64,000 nt of DNA. Origin: Lacrimispora xylanisolvens. Lineage in GTDB: Bacteria; Bacillota; Clostridia; Lachnospirales; Lachnospiraceae. The position numbers and the translations under genes were made by a program. The stretch lies in the NCBI GenBank assembly GCA_017084465.1, contig CP070896.1:310001-374000 (forward strand). The letters run 5' to 3'. Under the pieces are notes generated by a model. It searched no databases. It had not been told where the DNA came from and saw only the letters and a program-made list of their open reading frames with translations. Within the stretch, counting starts at the first letter, position 1; each line of letters opens with the position of its first letter. Shown in pieces: positions 25,594 through 35,107 of the stretch.

Positions 25594-26517
25594 ATGAGAC
25601 ATTTACTTAACCCGTTAGATTTCAGTCTGGAAGAAACCGGACAACTGCTTGATCTGGCAAAAGATATTGAAGATAATCTTCCGGAATATTCTCATGTATG
25701 CAATGGAAAAAAACTAGCGACACTTTTTTATGAGCCAAGTACAAGAACCCGTTTGAGTTTCGAGGCTGCCATGCTTAATTTAGGAGGCAGCGTACTTGGC
25801 TTTTCCTCTGCCGATTCAAGTTCTGCTTCTAAAGGAGAAAGCGTCGCTGATACCATTCGGGTCATCTCCTGTTACGCAGATATCTGTGCAATGAGACACC
25901 CCAAGGAAGGCGCACCATTAGTTGCTGCAAACTACTCCGGTATTCCAGTCATTAATGCAGGAGACGGCGGACACCAGCATCCAACACAGACACTTACCGA
26001 TTTACTCTCTATTCGTTCCTTAAAAGGCCGTCTGAACGATTTAACTATTGGTCTTTGCGGTGATTTAAAATTTGGCCGTACTGTTCATTCTCTTATCAAT
26101 GCTCTTGTTAGATACGAAAACATCAAATTCATCTTAATTTCCCCCCCTGAACTGAGGGTACCTGAATACATCCGGGAAGATGTCCTAAGGGCCAACAACA
26201 TTGAATTTATTGAAATGGACAGTCTTGACGATGCCATGCCGGATCTTGATATCCTGTATATGACACGCGTACAGAAAGAACGTTTCTTCAACGAAGAAGA
26301 CTACATCCGTTTAAAGGACTGCTACATTCTGGACAAGAAGAAAATGAAGCTGGCAAAGGAAGATATGTATGTTCTTCACCCCCTTCCCAGAGTCAACGAG
26401 ATCTCTGTAGAGGTTGATGATGATAAACGGGCCGCCTACTTTAAACAGGCACAGTACGGTGTTTATGTACGTATGGCTCTTATCATGACATTACTGGAGG
26501 TAAATAAACCATGTTAA
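25594..26517 (+). CDS. pyrB: Aspartate carbamoyltransferase catalytic chain
   Basis: A 307-residue enzyme of pyrimidine synthesis that condenses carbamoyl phosphate with aspartate. Carbamoyl-phosphate motif [13 protein letters not shown], the second-subunit loop [23 protein letters not shown] and HPLPRVNEI are all intact. The ATG follows AAAGGAG. It overlaps pyrI by 7 nt. A TATAAT at 25543-25548 could be the -10 of its promoter. Presence of pyrI implies the allosteric, two-chain form of the enzyme. Confidence 0.97.
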   Translation: MRHLLNPLDFSLEETGQLLDLAKDIEDNLPEYSHVCNGKKLATLFYEPSTRTRLSFEAAMLNLGGSVLGFSSADSSSASKGESVADTIRVISCYADICAMRHPKEGAPLVAANYSGIPVINAGDGGHQHPTQTLTDLLSIRSLKGRLNDLTIGLCGDLKFGRTVHSLINALVRYENIKFILISPPELRVPEYIREDVLRANNIEFIEMDSLDDAMPDLDILYMTRVQKERFFNEEDYIRLKDCYILDKKKMKLAKEDMYVLHPLPRVNEISVEVDDDKRAAYFKQAQYGVYVRMALIMTLLEVNKPC

Positions 26518-26937
26518 ATATCGGCGGATTAAAAGAAGGTATCGTATTAGACCATATCGAAGCAGGAAAGAGTCTGGAAATCTACTATAATCTTGGACTG
26601 GACAAGTTGGACTGCCAGGTAGCTATTATTAAAAAATGCAAAAAGCAATAAAATGGGAAAGAAAGATATTATTAAAATAGAAGGCGGCATGGATCATATT
26701 AACCTGGAGATCCTGGGATATATTGATCACAACATCACAGTAAACATTATCCGGGATAATGAAATTGTAGAAAAGAAGTCTCTCAGCCTTCCAAAAAAGA
26801 TCACCAACATCATACAGTGCAAAAATCCACGCTGCATCACTTCCATCGAGCAGGGGCTTCCCCATGTTTTTTATCTCTCAGATGCTGAAAAGGAAACATA
26901 CCGCTGCATGTATTGTGAAGAAAAATACAGCAGATAA
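26511..26937 (+). CDS. pyrI: Aspartate carbamoyltransferase regulatory chain (frameshifted)
   Basis: The first 40 codons start [19 protein letters not shown] and the rest continue [20 protein letters not shown] in another frame. An A6 run at 26631-26636 is the break: with five A the protein reads [19 protein letters not shown] without interruption (about 141 residues). The zinc site with four cysteines is present (CKNPRC and CMYC). PyrI binds nucleotide effectors and feeds back on PyrB. Confidence 0.92.
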
Positions 26938-27087
26938 CAGAACAGAGGGTAACGCCAAAATCACCGAATATGTGATAGGGTGGTACCCTCTAATTAATTG
27001 TCTAAATATTTGGATCGGCTACAATTAACTAGACAGAAATTTTAAGGGCATATATGATAGTCTTAATAAGGAAAGGATGATGCCCCT

Positions 27088-27384
27088 ATGTCTAAAAACA
27101 AAGAACCAAGACCACGTCGTACATTTACACCTGAATTAAAGCAACAAATCGTTGATCTCTACCGAGGTGGAAAAAGAAAATGCGATATTATCAGGGAATA
27201 TGATATTGCAAATTCACTCCTTGATAAATGGATTGCCCAGGCAGATAACAGTGGTTCCTTTAAGGAAAAAGATAACCGTTCTACAGAAGATGCAGAGCTG
27301 ATCAGGCTTCGCAAAGAAAACCAGCAGCTTAAGATGGAGAACGATATTTTAAAACAAGCAGCGCTGATCTTAGGACGAAAGTAA
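27088..27384 (+). CDS. IS3-family transposase OrfA
   Basis: A 98-residue DNA-binding protein. The N-terminal helix-turn-helix is RTFTPELKQQIVDLYRGGKR with IIREYDIANSLLDKWI. The C-terminal leucine-zipper coiled coil is LIRLRKENQQLKMENDILKQ. It ends AALILGRK, as usual for the class, 2 nt before the OrfB start. Confidence 0.93.
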   Translation: MSKNKEPRPRRTFTPELKQQIVDLYRGGKRKCDIIREYDIANSLLDKWIAQADNSGSFKEKDNRSTEDAELIRLRKENQQLKMENDILKQAALILGRK

Positions 27385-27386
27385 AT

Positions 27387-28220
27387 GTGATCAAGGCAAA
27401 TGCCCACAAATACTCTGTGTCAGCAATGTGTAGAGTCCTACAAATTCCAAGAAGCACCTTTTATTACGAAGCAAAAGCAAAGCAAGACGAATCTGAACTG
27501 ACAGTAAACATAATTGATATATTTAAGGCGAGCCGCAATAATTACGGAACGCGGAAAATAAAATCCGATCTAAAGGATAGAAATCTAATTGCTTCCCGCC
27601 GCCGCATCGGAAGAATTATGAAGCAGGAAGGACTTGTTTCAAGTTATACGACTGCCCAGTTCCGTCCGCAGAAAGATACCTGCAACGAGTCAAAAATTGA
27701 AAACGTCGTTGACCGCCAATTCAATAAACAACCATATAGAAATAGTGTTGTAAGCGATCTAACATATGTCAGGGTCGGCATGAGCTGGAACTATATATGT
27801 GTCCTTGTTGACCTCTTTAATAGAGAAATAATTGGTTACAGTGCCGGACGCAACAAAACAGCAGAGCTTGTAAAACAGGCATTTCAATCCGTAAAGGGAA
27901 ATCTGAAAGATATCCAGATATTTCATACGGATCGTGGTAACGAATTCAAGAATCAAACGATTGATGAAACTCTGAAAGCATTTGAAATTCAACGTTCCCT
28001 CAGCCATAAAGGCTGTCCTTATGATAATGCAGTCGCAGAAGCAACATTTAAAATAATCAAAACAGAGTTAGTCAGGAACCAGACCTTTAGCAGCTTATAC
28101 CATCTTCAGATTGAATTGGCTGATTATGTAAATTGGTTTAACAACCACCGGATTCATTCTTCACTAGGATATTTGACACCGATGAAGTATAGAATGATTA
28201 CCCTTAAAAAAGTTGTCTAG
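27387..28220 (+). CDS. IS3-family transposase OrfB (DDE integrase)
   Basis: A 277-residue integrase. An HTH_21 region (ASRNNYGTRKIKSDL) precedes the DDE catalytic core: Asp in VVSDLTYVRVG, Asp in IFHTDRGNEF and Glu in NAVAEATFKIIKTE. It ends SSLGYLTPMKYR. In IS3 elements an OrfAB fusion made by -1 slippage is the active transposase, and AAAA-type slip sites before the OrfA stop are plausible. Intact. Confidence 0.94.
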   Translation: MIKANAHKYSVSAMCRVLQIPRSTFYYEAKAKQDESELTVNIIDIFKASRNNYGTRKIKSDLKDRNLIASRRRIGRIMKQEGLVSSYTTAQFRPQKDTCNESKIENVVDRQFNKQPYRNSVVSDLTYVRVGMSWNYICVLVDLFNREIIGYSAGRNKTAELVKQAFQSVKGNLKDIQIFHTDRGNEFKNQTIDETLKAFEIQRSLSHKGCPYDNAVAEATFKIIKTELVRNQTFSSLYHLQIELADYVNWFNNHRIHSSLGYLTPMKYRMITLKKVV

Positions 28221-28504
28221 AAAACTGTTGACAATCCAATTTGTCAGCGTCCCATCCAAATTCACCCAAAAATCTTTCCGAAAACAGCCTATTAATTTTT
28301 TATTATCACTTTCCTTTTCATTATTTTCATTTTCAGCTTTGTTTTTTATTTTTCCTATTGTTTTTTCCTGTATTTCTTCCTGCACATTTTCACTTTTTAT
28401 CCTGCTGCCACTTCAGCCCAATAAATATCAGTTTTTGGCCTCATTATATTTTCTTAGATCAGCTTTAAGAAAGTGAGCATTATGCTGCTTTTATGTACAA
28501 TGAA

Positions 28505-29155
28505 TCATTCATATTTATCTATCCAGTTTTCTCCATCATATTCTTCTATCTGTTTAACTATTTTAGTGATGTAATTTTTGGCTTCATCTGATTTTAAATT
28601 AACCGGAAACCACACATTTGCATTTCCAATACCATAACCCTGCTCATTTGCCCTAGGAGCCCACCAAAGAGTACGACGCATTCTTAATCCACCTGGAAGC
28701 AAAACTGCATTTTCTTTTCTAGTTGTTATATTAAAAGCTTGTTCAAATTCTTCAGTCTCGGTACACAATGTAATGTACTGATAATTTCTGTAAACGGTTG
28801 CATGCCAATACCAACCCACAACATTAGTATTACTTTTCTCATTACCTCTATCAGGCCTTGCACAAAAAACAACAAGAACATCATCGACAGATTCTTCTTT
28901 TTCCAAATTTTTGCAACCTTGTATTTTTTCTATATGTAGTTCATTTGGATTTTTCCCATTTGTTGATTTTGTCTCAACAGATCCATAGCAAAAATAATCT
29001 CCATTCTCATCCTCTAACGGAAGAAAATTAAATTCTTCATTAGCCGTTTTGGTCTTTTTTACATGAGAACCACCATTTACTGGTACGTCATCAGGGTTTG
29101 CACCTTTATAAGATTTCATCCATGCTATGTTACAAAATAATATTCTCAATGGCAA
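28505..29155 (-). CDS. Unknown protein, N-terminal module seen with HNH-type nucleases
   Basis: A 216-residue cytoplasmic protein starting MPLRILFCNIAWMKSYKGAN and containing VNGGSHV, FNFLPLED and VVGWYWHATVYRNYQYI. From memory this resembles the N-terminal region of some bacterial HNH or restriction-like nucleases (NI-WM-YKG, NGG, VVGWY..ATVYR), but no nuclease motif is visible here, so the protein would be that module alone. AT-rich, in the accessory island, with an HNH gene nearby. Function not known. Confidence 0.6.
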   Translation of the reverse strand: MPLRILFCNIAWMKSYKGANPDDVPVNGGSHVKKTKTANEEFNFLPLEDENGDYFCYGSVETKSTNGKNPNELHIEKIQGCKNLEKEESVDDVLVVFCARPDRGNEKSNTNVVGWYWHATVYRNYQYITLCTETEEFEQAFNITTRKENAVLLPGGLRMRRTLWWAPRANEQGYGIGNANVWFPVNLKSDEAKNYITKIVKQIEEYDGENWIDKYE

Positions 29156-29341
29156 ACTCCTCCTATTAACTACATAAAAGAGAATAGTGACAAATAGTTC
29201 CTAATATAAATTTCTAGTTAATAAAATTATAGACACAATTCTAGTCTAACTTTCAAATAGCCATTTAATAGATCAAAGTCTGCAACATAATTCTTGTATT
29301 CTGTAGTTAATTTGCTATAATAAAATTATGGAGGTGTGCCC

Positions 29342-29976
29342 ATGAAACATAAAATTATTAATAGTCTAAATACTATTTATAAATTCGAAAACAAACGCTA
29401 TACTACAAGACAATGTTCTATCTTAGATTTATTTCTTATTGATTTCTATTTCTATATATTTTTTTGCGCTCTACCAATGGTAGCAAAGACAGTAGATACT
29501 ACATTATTCCTGAGATTATTGTATTTTTAGATGCACAAAAGCATAATACTTCTTCTCTTGTTGAACAGAAAAAGTTAATCACAAATAAATGGAATGAATC
29601 GCATTTTCCTAAAATTAATATAAAAAAAGTTCCCATCACTAGTCTCCAAGAAAAAAAAGAAATAAACAGCAAAATCAGACATTTAATAGATTCAACTTTA
29701 AATGGCGCCATTATATGGAAAGTAGAAGTTAACAGGCATTTGCCAAGAGACATCAACCAACGCTATTCAACAAATCTTTCAGGCGTGAAATATACATTTA
29801 CTTTAATTGCATACAAAAATGCAGACGCAAACTGGGTAACCCATAGCGAATTATCTGCATCTGATAAATCCATCCCTCAACGCCATAGTAAAATACATCA
29901 TAACGAATTATACCAAGCAATTATGAAACATTCTGTTGATTCGGCAAACAAAACTACCAGCAATACTAAAATATAA
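29342..29976 (+). CDS. Hypothetical protein of the AT-rich island (frameshifted)
   Basis: ATG 29342 follows GGAGGTG. The frame runs MKHKIINSLNTIYKFENKRY and breaks at a T7 run (29459-29465). With six T it continues YIFLRSTNGSKDSRYYII and IIVFLDAQKHN to LYQAIMKHSVD, about 210 residues. Basic and without membrane segments. It is followed at 55 nt by the zinc-finger-like gene on the same strand, so the two may be a unit. No family recognised. Confidence 0.55.
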
Positions 29977-30030
29977 AAAAAGAAAGATATAGGCGTTAAG
30001 CACTATAATATTACCCAAAAAGATTTTATA

Positions 30031-30579
30031 GTGAAAACCTCTATTTTCCGTTGTATAAATAACACTCATATGTTAGAAGAAATACTAGGTCACATTTTTG
30101 TTGTCACGCCCAAGGGAAAACTTTTAGAAAACACAGTTCCGGCAACACGCTGTCCAGAATGTGGCTATTATTATATTTTAAAAAGTGAATTTGATAAGCT
30201 TTCCGCAAAAGGTCGTTTGCTATGCCAATTACTTGAAAAAGATGAATACTACAAAAATGGACTTCCTGGCAATTCTTATACAAATGGTGAATCGGTTTTA
30301 ATGAGAAACGGTTATAATGTTAAGAAGAATAATGGTTTAACCCAAATACAAAGGCAAGTCATACTTGAAAATATTGTATCAAATGGTATCTTAAGTCCTC
30401 ATAAAATAGCCTCATATCTTTCTACATTTATTGCCCAAAAAGATAGTTTGGTTCAATATAAGGAGGCTGTCGCTAAATGGGATATTGACCGTAGCTTCGT
30501 GTTAAATTATAGAAACTCTACAAAAGAAGTGGTAAATATTAATTCTATACAAAAAACTACTCATAAAACCATTAAATAA
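30031..30579 (+). CDS. Hypothetical protein with CxxC and a C-terminal helical domain
   Basis: A 182-residue protein starting at GTG. It has one CPEC pair (RCPECGYYYILK) near residue 40-45 and a C-terminal region GLTQIQRQVILENIVSNGIL ... IASYLSTFIAQKD ... AVAKWDIDRSFVLNYR. That C-terminal pattern recurs in other uncharacterised Firmicute proteins as far as I recall. The single CxxC may join another chain to bind zinc. Probably co-transcribed with the gene at 29342. Function unknown. Confidence 0.6.
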   Translation: MKTSIFRCINNTHMLEEILGHIFVVTPKGKLLENTVPATRCPECGYYYILKSEFDKLSAKGRLLCQLLEKDEYYKNGLPGNSYTNGESVLMRNGYNVKKNNGLTQIQRQVILENIVSNGILSPHKIASYLSTFIAQKDSLVQYKEAVAKWDIDRSFVLNYRNSTKEVVNINSIQKTTHKTIK

Positions 30580-30666
30580 TTAATTAAGCTTAATGCTATA
30601 GCCTAAATAAAGCAATCATTTTACGTCATAAATCAATACTTATTTACATAGCATAATGTCCAAGTA

Positions 30667-31455
30667 TTATACTTTCTTAGAAAAACCAGGGACAAATCTC
30701 GCTCCATTATTAAAAGGCAGTTCAATAATTACATTCTGCTCGCTGTCATACGGAATCTCGGAAAAATTTGTCAAACCACAGCCAAACAAATACGGCTCAA
30801 TGTTACAGGGTGAATATAAATCATATAAAATCATACCAAGTGGCGATGTTACAATTTCCGCCACATTAAGGTATTCGTTATTTTTCAATATAACTTTAGT
30901 TAATCCCGTTGATCCACACCTGGAACTGGTATTTATGTAAATACTGACCAGCCATCTTTTACGATCAAAAATCAAACTCTCTTTATCAATCAAAAATGTG
31001 CGGAATTCATCTCCATAAGTATCAACCCTTGATGTAGAACAAAACATGGAAATTATTTGTTTAAATATTGCCAATGGTTTTATCTTTTTTGAAACTAATT
31101 TTAGCTTAGGATAAAAGCCTTTCTCCATAGATTTGTTATTCTTGTAATCGGTATATTCTGTTTCTAACAGTTGGTACAATGAGTTAACAAAGCTATTATA
31201 GTGATCCGCATAATACGAGCCGGTATTATTATTACATTCACTGCACAAAGTATATCCACCTGAACCTCGCTGCTGATTCCGATATTCCAGCCCATATGTG
31301 TCTGGAGTGATCTTTTTTTGTTGCTGCATTATAATGTTTGTTCCTGAATACTTTTTTACTGGCGCATAATTTAATGCGGCTTTTGGAGGAACGTGTTCAT
31401 AAGTTAAATTTGAATATCGGCCACATATGTGACAATTTCCTTCATGCTTTCCCAT
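30667..31455 (-). CDS. HNH-endonuclease-like zinc protein
   Basis: A 262-residue protein. ATG 31455 is preferred because AAGGAG is 6 nt upstream. Motifs: CHICGRYSNLTYEHVPPKAA at the N-terminus, then LCSECNNNTGSYYADHYN. These give a CxxC...EHxPP...CxxCNNxxG pattern of an HNH-like treble-clef fold. The remaining 180 residues are not recognised. In AT-rich islands such proteins are often part of restriction or other anti-phage systems. That role is inferred from position only. Confidence 0.68.
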   Translation of the reverse strand: MGKHEGNCHICGRYSNLTYEHVPPKAALNYAPVKKYSGTNIIMQQQKKITPDTYGLEYRNQQRGSGGYTLCSECNNNTGSYYADHYNSFVNSLYQLLETEYTDYKNNKSMEKGFYPKLKLVSKKIKPLAIFKQIISMFCSTSRVDTYGDEFRTFLIDKESLIFDRKRWLVSIYINTSSRCGSTGLTKVILKNNEYLNVAEIVTSPLGMILYDLYSPCNIEPYLFGCGLTNFSEIPYDSEQNVIIELPFNNGARFVPGFSKKV

Positions 31456-31496
31456 ATCCATCTCCTTATTGTAAAAAGCTTCACACTACAATTATT

Positions 31497-32213
31497 TTAT
31501 ACCTTTACCTCATCCCTTTTTAACTTAATTAGAAATCTTATAAAACTACCGGTTAAGTAAAGCAAAAAATCAATTTCTTGCTCCTCTGCAGTATTATTAT
31601 GTTTCGCTTCATTATTATTATACGTTGTATAATAGGTAAAAAGTGTGGTATACATATTTAAAAAAATGCTTTGAAACATTTTGTAATGTTAAATATTCTC
31701 CTATTAAACTCTTTTGGTTTTCTAGTGATTTTTTCATTATTAAAAAAATTCTTTCATAAATAATTCAAGTGACAATCTTAAATTGTCAATCGAGTCTCTA
31801 GGAGCTGCTTGATTTAATATCATCTTTAATGTCTTATCATATTGTTCCTTCGTCCGTGGATAATCGTTAAGCCAATTTAAAACGTCCATGATCACAGATT
31901 CGTCAAATAGAGGTTCTGTAGCCGGATAAAATTCATAACCAGAGAATTTTTTATATAATGCTGCATTAATATTGGAAGTTAAAAGATCTTCTGCTATGCC
32001 ATTTATAAAAGTTACTCGACTTTCGTATTCCATTAATGTTTTGTTCTTTTCAATATATTGCAAAAGAAGTTCACACGCCATTAAAACGGGAAGTAGTTTA
32101 CACTTATCACTACTGACTTTTAATAAATCATGCAAAAGCGAAAGTTGATAAGAATATTTGTCATTTCCATCATAATAAGGCCAGCCTAAAATTTGATAAA
32201 TAGGATACGTCAC
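31497..32213 (-). CDS. Possible abortive-infection-like protein (several frameshifts)
   Basis: Three frames join into one protein of about 237 residues: a first part ending DSIDNLRLSLELFMKEF, a middle reading KSLENQKSLIGEYLTLQNVS, and a last part MYTTLFTYYTTYNNNEAKHN ... TGSFIRFLIKLKRDE. The breaks are at A7 (31742-31748), T6 (31729-31734) and A7 (31660-31666), each cured by removing one base. The NNNxAKHN segment looks like a HEPN-type motif known from abortive infection proteins, but this is a weak resemblance. Start is GTG 32213; no strong ribosome site is seen. Confidence 0.45.
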
Positions 32214-32228
32214 TTCATGTTTTACATA

Positions 32229-32400
32229 TTAATAATTATAACTGTTAAAGAAATCGTTAAAGCGATTATCTATTTTAATCGCAAAGCTTCCAATATTATT
32301 TCTTTCATTATTCACATATCCAAATCTATTAATATATTTTTTGCAGTATCTGAACATTTTTATTTGATGAAGCATCAATCTTTTCATGAGTCCCTTCCAT
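32229..32400 (-). CDS. Small hypothetical protein upstream of the Abi-like gene (frameshifted)
   Basis: ATG 32400 follows AAAGGAGC at 8 nt. The first frame reads MEGTHEKIDASSNK, then, after removing one A from an A5 run, MFRYCKKYINRFGYVNNERN to a TAA at 32229 (56 residues). It ends 16 nt before the next gene. Basic and AT-rich, no family recognised. Confidence 0.35.
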
Positions 32401-32608
32401 CAATATCAGCTCCTTTGAATTCATAAAATATTCTCTTTAAAGATATACTATATTTTATCATAGGTTATTTAAAAAAGCATTATATTAAATTATTTTTTAA
32501 TTTCTATATCAAAAAAAGAGCTAGTCCAGCCCTTTTTTGATAACTTTTCCTATGAATACTTATTTTTCTATATTATCTTTTTTGTTATCTGATCTATCTC
32601 TCTTCTCT

Positions 32609-32803
32609 TCATGACAACTTCAGGATCGAATTCCCGTTTTTTATAATTAGAATTTTTCTTAGCTTGTCCACGTCAAGTGCACAGTCTTCATTGTTTTTGT
32701 TGTCATAGACATCCTTTAATAAATCATGCCTTAGTACCGTACAGTTTTGGATAGTGTTAGGTAATGTTAAGATTTCATCTATACTATTCAATCTCACTAT
32801 CAT
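32609..32803 (-). CDS. Small hypothetical protein
   Basis: A 64-residue frame, MIVRLNSIDEILTLPNTIQN onward, with AAGGAG a few bases upstream of the ATG. Leucine- and asparagine-rich; no motif seen. It lies between unknown genes in the AT-rich island. Confidence 0.4.
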   Translation of the reverse strand: MIVRLNSIDEILTLPNTIQNCTVLRHDLLKDVYDNKNNEDCALDVDKLRKILIIKNGNSILKLS

Positions 32804-32926
32804 ATACTCCTTCTTTTTTATAGATAGTATGATTGATTTATAGGTAGTATAAGTATATACAGGACAGGCTCTGCCTTATTATGACCTGTAAACAAAAGCA
32901 AAGGATCGAAGTATGATAATGACAGG

Positions 32927-33630
32927 TTAGTAATAATCTAATCCATTAGTTATCTTCTGAACAAACTTCTCCATTTCAGCTGTAATAGAAAATACCTTAT
33001 GCGTAGTGCCAGGAAAATTAATTTCAACACTGTAAAGCAATCCTGTGCTCACTAAAGCGCTTAATTTTCCAGATATAAATCCTTTGCTATACCCGTATTT
33101 ACTGGATATCTTCTGCATATATATTTCTTCCAATTCCATATATGTATCGGTTTCTTTTATATCCCTATAAGATTTGCAAATTTCATACATATCTTTTAAC
33201 AATAAAATTTCCCGATAGGATAAAGTCTCTATCAAATTAAGCCACTCGTTAAATTCATCTGCATCATATACCTCCGGTTCTACATATTCATTTTTGAATA
33301 AATTTCCTATAAAAAATACTTTATCACTTTTTTCTAATTTTAAAACTGCAGTAACAGCTTTCTTAAACTGCATAATGACTTCATTACTCTTTAATACTTC
33401 AAAATCGTGTATTCGCTGGGAGGCGTTAATGATATCGAACAATAGCTGCAGCTTTTCTTTCTGATATTCCCTTATTTGATTATTTACCATATCGTGAATA
33501 TCATTAATACTACTAATAATCGGAATGTTACCTAGTCTATTCTAATAATTCCAGTTGCTGTATTCTCAGACATTGCAAGAGATTTCTCAGTCTTATTGAT
33601 ATCATCGTTTAATTCTTTGATATTATTCAT
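32927..33630 (-). CDS. Hypothetical winged-helix-like protein (probable frameshift near the N-terminus)
   Basis: The long frame (187 residues from 33490) has SYREILLLKDMYEICKSYRD and QKISSKYGYSKGFISGKLSA followed by GLLYSVEINFPGTTHKVFSI, which reads like a winged helix with a beta wing. Upstream, ATG 33630 behind AGGAGG begins MNNIKELNDDINKTEKSLAM, and adding one base in AGAATAGA (about 33540) joins it to GNIPIISSINDIHDMVNNQI in one 234-residue protein. It is likely co-transcribed with the two genes upstream (33750 and 34371). Confidence 0.55.
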
Positions 33631-33749
33631 ACACCCTCCTCTTTATTGTACAAGCTTATTAAGATATTGCATATTTATAAATCAGCTTTTTTCATATATG
33701 TATATTTCTTCAACTAAAACCAGCATATTGATAAATTAATAATTTTTTT

Positions 33750-34337
33750 TTACTTAGATTCATCTTTCTTTTCCATCTGCATTTTAGCATAATCCTGGAC
33801 TGTCTTTATCTCCACCTTTTCCGTTTCACTGTCATACATTAAGAATAACTGCTGATAATCGGTTTTCGTTTCTTTCTGTTCTTTGTTAACTTTCATAAAT
33901 GAGTTTTTTATCATATCCATATATGCGGAAAACTGAGTATCACTTAATCCGCTCGGTATTGGCGCATAGATATCGGCATTGTTGATTTTAAGTCTAAATG
34001 CTACTCCACTTTCGTTCTTTTCTTTTAAATGTTTCCTGGATGATATTTTCATAACCATGTAATGGAGACATTCTTTGAATACATCATAAACTGCCGGCAT
34101 CATGAAACCGCTAATTAGTAAATTAGTAATATCAGGATTTAAAAAAACTGGAATGGAGTCAAAAACCGAATTAACAATAGCTCTATATTCAAGAAAACAT
34201 ACATCTATCCCATATTTATTTATCATTTCATTTATTTTTTGTTGTTCGCTTGGCTTTAAAGGTGCATTTTCTAATACAATTGATAAACCTGTTTCGCTGG
34301 GTATCCGCAAAGTAGTATAGTTTTCATCATAGCTCAT
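33750..34337 (-). CDS. Hypothetical protein of the AT-rich island
   Basis: A 195-residue soluble protein starting MSYDENYTTLRIPSETGLSI. It has an alpha/beta middle part (VNSVFDSIPVFLNPDITNLL, VFKECLHYMVMKI) and a lysine-rich C-terminal tail (KTVQDYAKMQMEKKDESK). No known motif. It is 33 nt downstream of the next gene (34371-34841), same strand, which suggests an operon of three unknown genes. Confidence 0.6.
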   Translation of the reverse strand: MSYDENYTTLRIPSETGLSIVLENAPLKPSEQQKINEMINKYGIDVCFLEYRAIVNSVFDSIPVFLNPDITNLLISGFMMPAVYDVFKECLHYMVMKISSRKHLKEKNESGVAFRLKINNADIYAPIPSGLSDTQFSAYMDMIKNSFMKVNKEQKETKTDYQQLFLMYDSETEKVEIKTVQDYAKMQMEKKDESK

Positions 34338-34370
34338 AATAATACCTCCGTATTCATGAAAATCAGTTAA

Positions 34371-34841
34371 TTAACTTTCCAAAAGCCCAAAAGTATTTAC
34401 TAAATATCGTTCAATCTCTCTTGCCTCTTCTTCACTACCTTTTTTATCCTCTTTCTTTGGTTTTATAACTAATATCTCTGTTTGACACCACTCCTTGTTA
34501 TTATCACGTAGCCATTCTTTAGCCGCACCTTCATACGGATAAATACGGAATCTAACGTCACTCCCACTACCATTAACATTATATGATCCGGTTTTCCCAG
34601 CCACTAAAGCATACTTTTGACCGTTATCTAAATAAAACTTGATATATGCAAAATAATTTAAGCCGCCATCTACTAATGACATCTCAAACTCGTGGTGTTT
34701 TCCATATTTCCATCCATCTTCATCTTGTCCAAGTTTAGTCTTATATATTTGGTAGTCATTCCTATATTCGGAATCTTTTAGTTCACGAATTATTTCCTCT
34801 TTGCTTATTTTATACATACCTTTCTCTTTTTCATTCACCAT
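34371..34841 (-). CDS. Hypothetical protein, first gene of a three-gene unit
   Basis: A 156-residue soluble protein. ATG 34841 is chosen because GGAGGG lies 7 nt upstream. Features: WKYGKHHEFEMSLVDGGLNY and a beta-rich middle with YALVAGKTGSYNVNGSGSDV and FRIYPYEGAAKEWLRDNN, then an acidic and lysine-rich tail. The GKTGS stretch is not a complete Walker A. I do not recognise the family. It precedes two other unknown genes with short gaps. Confidence 0.6.
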   Translation of the reverse strand: MVNEKEKGMYKISKEEIIRELKDSEYRNDYQIYKTKLGQDEDGWKYGKHHEFEMSLVDGGLNYFAYIKFYLDNGQKYALVAGKTGSYNVNGSGSDVRFRIYPYEGAAKEWLRDNNKEWCQTEILVIKPKKEDKKGSEEEAREIERYLVNTFGLLES

Positions 34842-35107
34842 AATAATACCCTCCACACGAATTAATTTCTTAAATTATATCAGACTTCTAAAATAAAATA
34901 AAGTAGCGTATAGACTTTCATTTTCTATACACTGCTTTATGAAACAACTATTAATTTTAATCACTAATTAGATTTACAAATCATATTCTCTATTATATAA
35001 CTTGGTCTGTAGTATACTTGATCTTTTATATCTACAATAAATAATCCTATAATCCAGATGGAAAGGAATAATAAAAACCAGAATATTTGTATTAAGGAAG
35101 TTAGCAA

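Larger units (their letters stand above)
26999..28246 (+). mobile_element. IS3-family insertion sequence (ends approximate)
   Basis: Two consecutive transposase frames are flanked by imperfect inverted repeats: left TTGGATCGGCTACAATTA-ACTAGACA (27010-27035) and right, reversed, TTGGATTGTCAACAGTTTTCTAGACA. The proposed ends are TG...CA and the length is about 1.25 kb. It lies between pyrI and the AT-rich island. A hairpin GAGGGTA...TACCCTC (26945-26990) precedes it. Confidence 0.8.

Noticed and set aside
26945-26990. Hairpin GAGGGTA...TACCCTC after pyrI as a terminator
   Set aside because: No T run on the plus strand. It may be part of the DNA near the IS3 end, so no terminator is claimed.
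28213-28476. Plus-strand frames rich in Phe, Leu and Ser after the IS3 element
   Set aside because: Low-complexity T-rich DNA without a ribosome site. I see no gene in 28247-28504.
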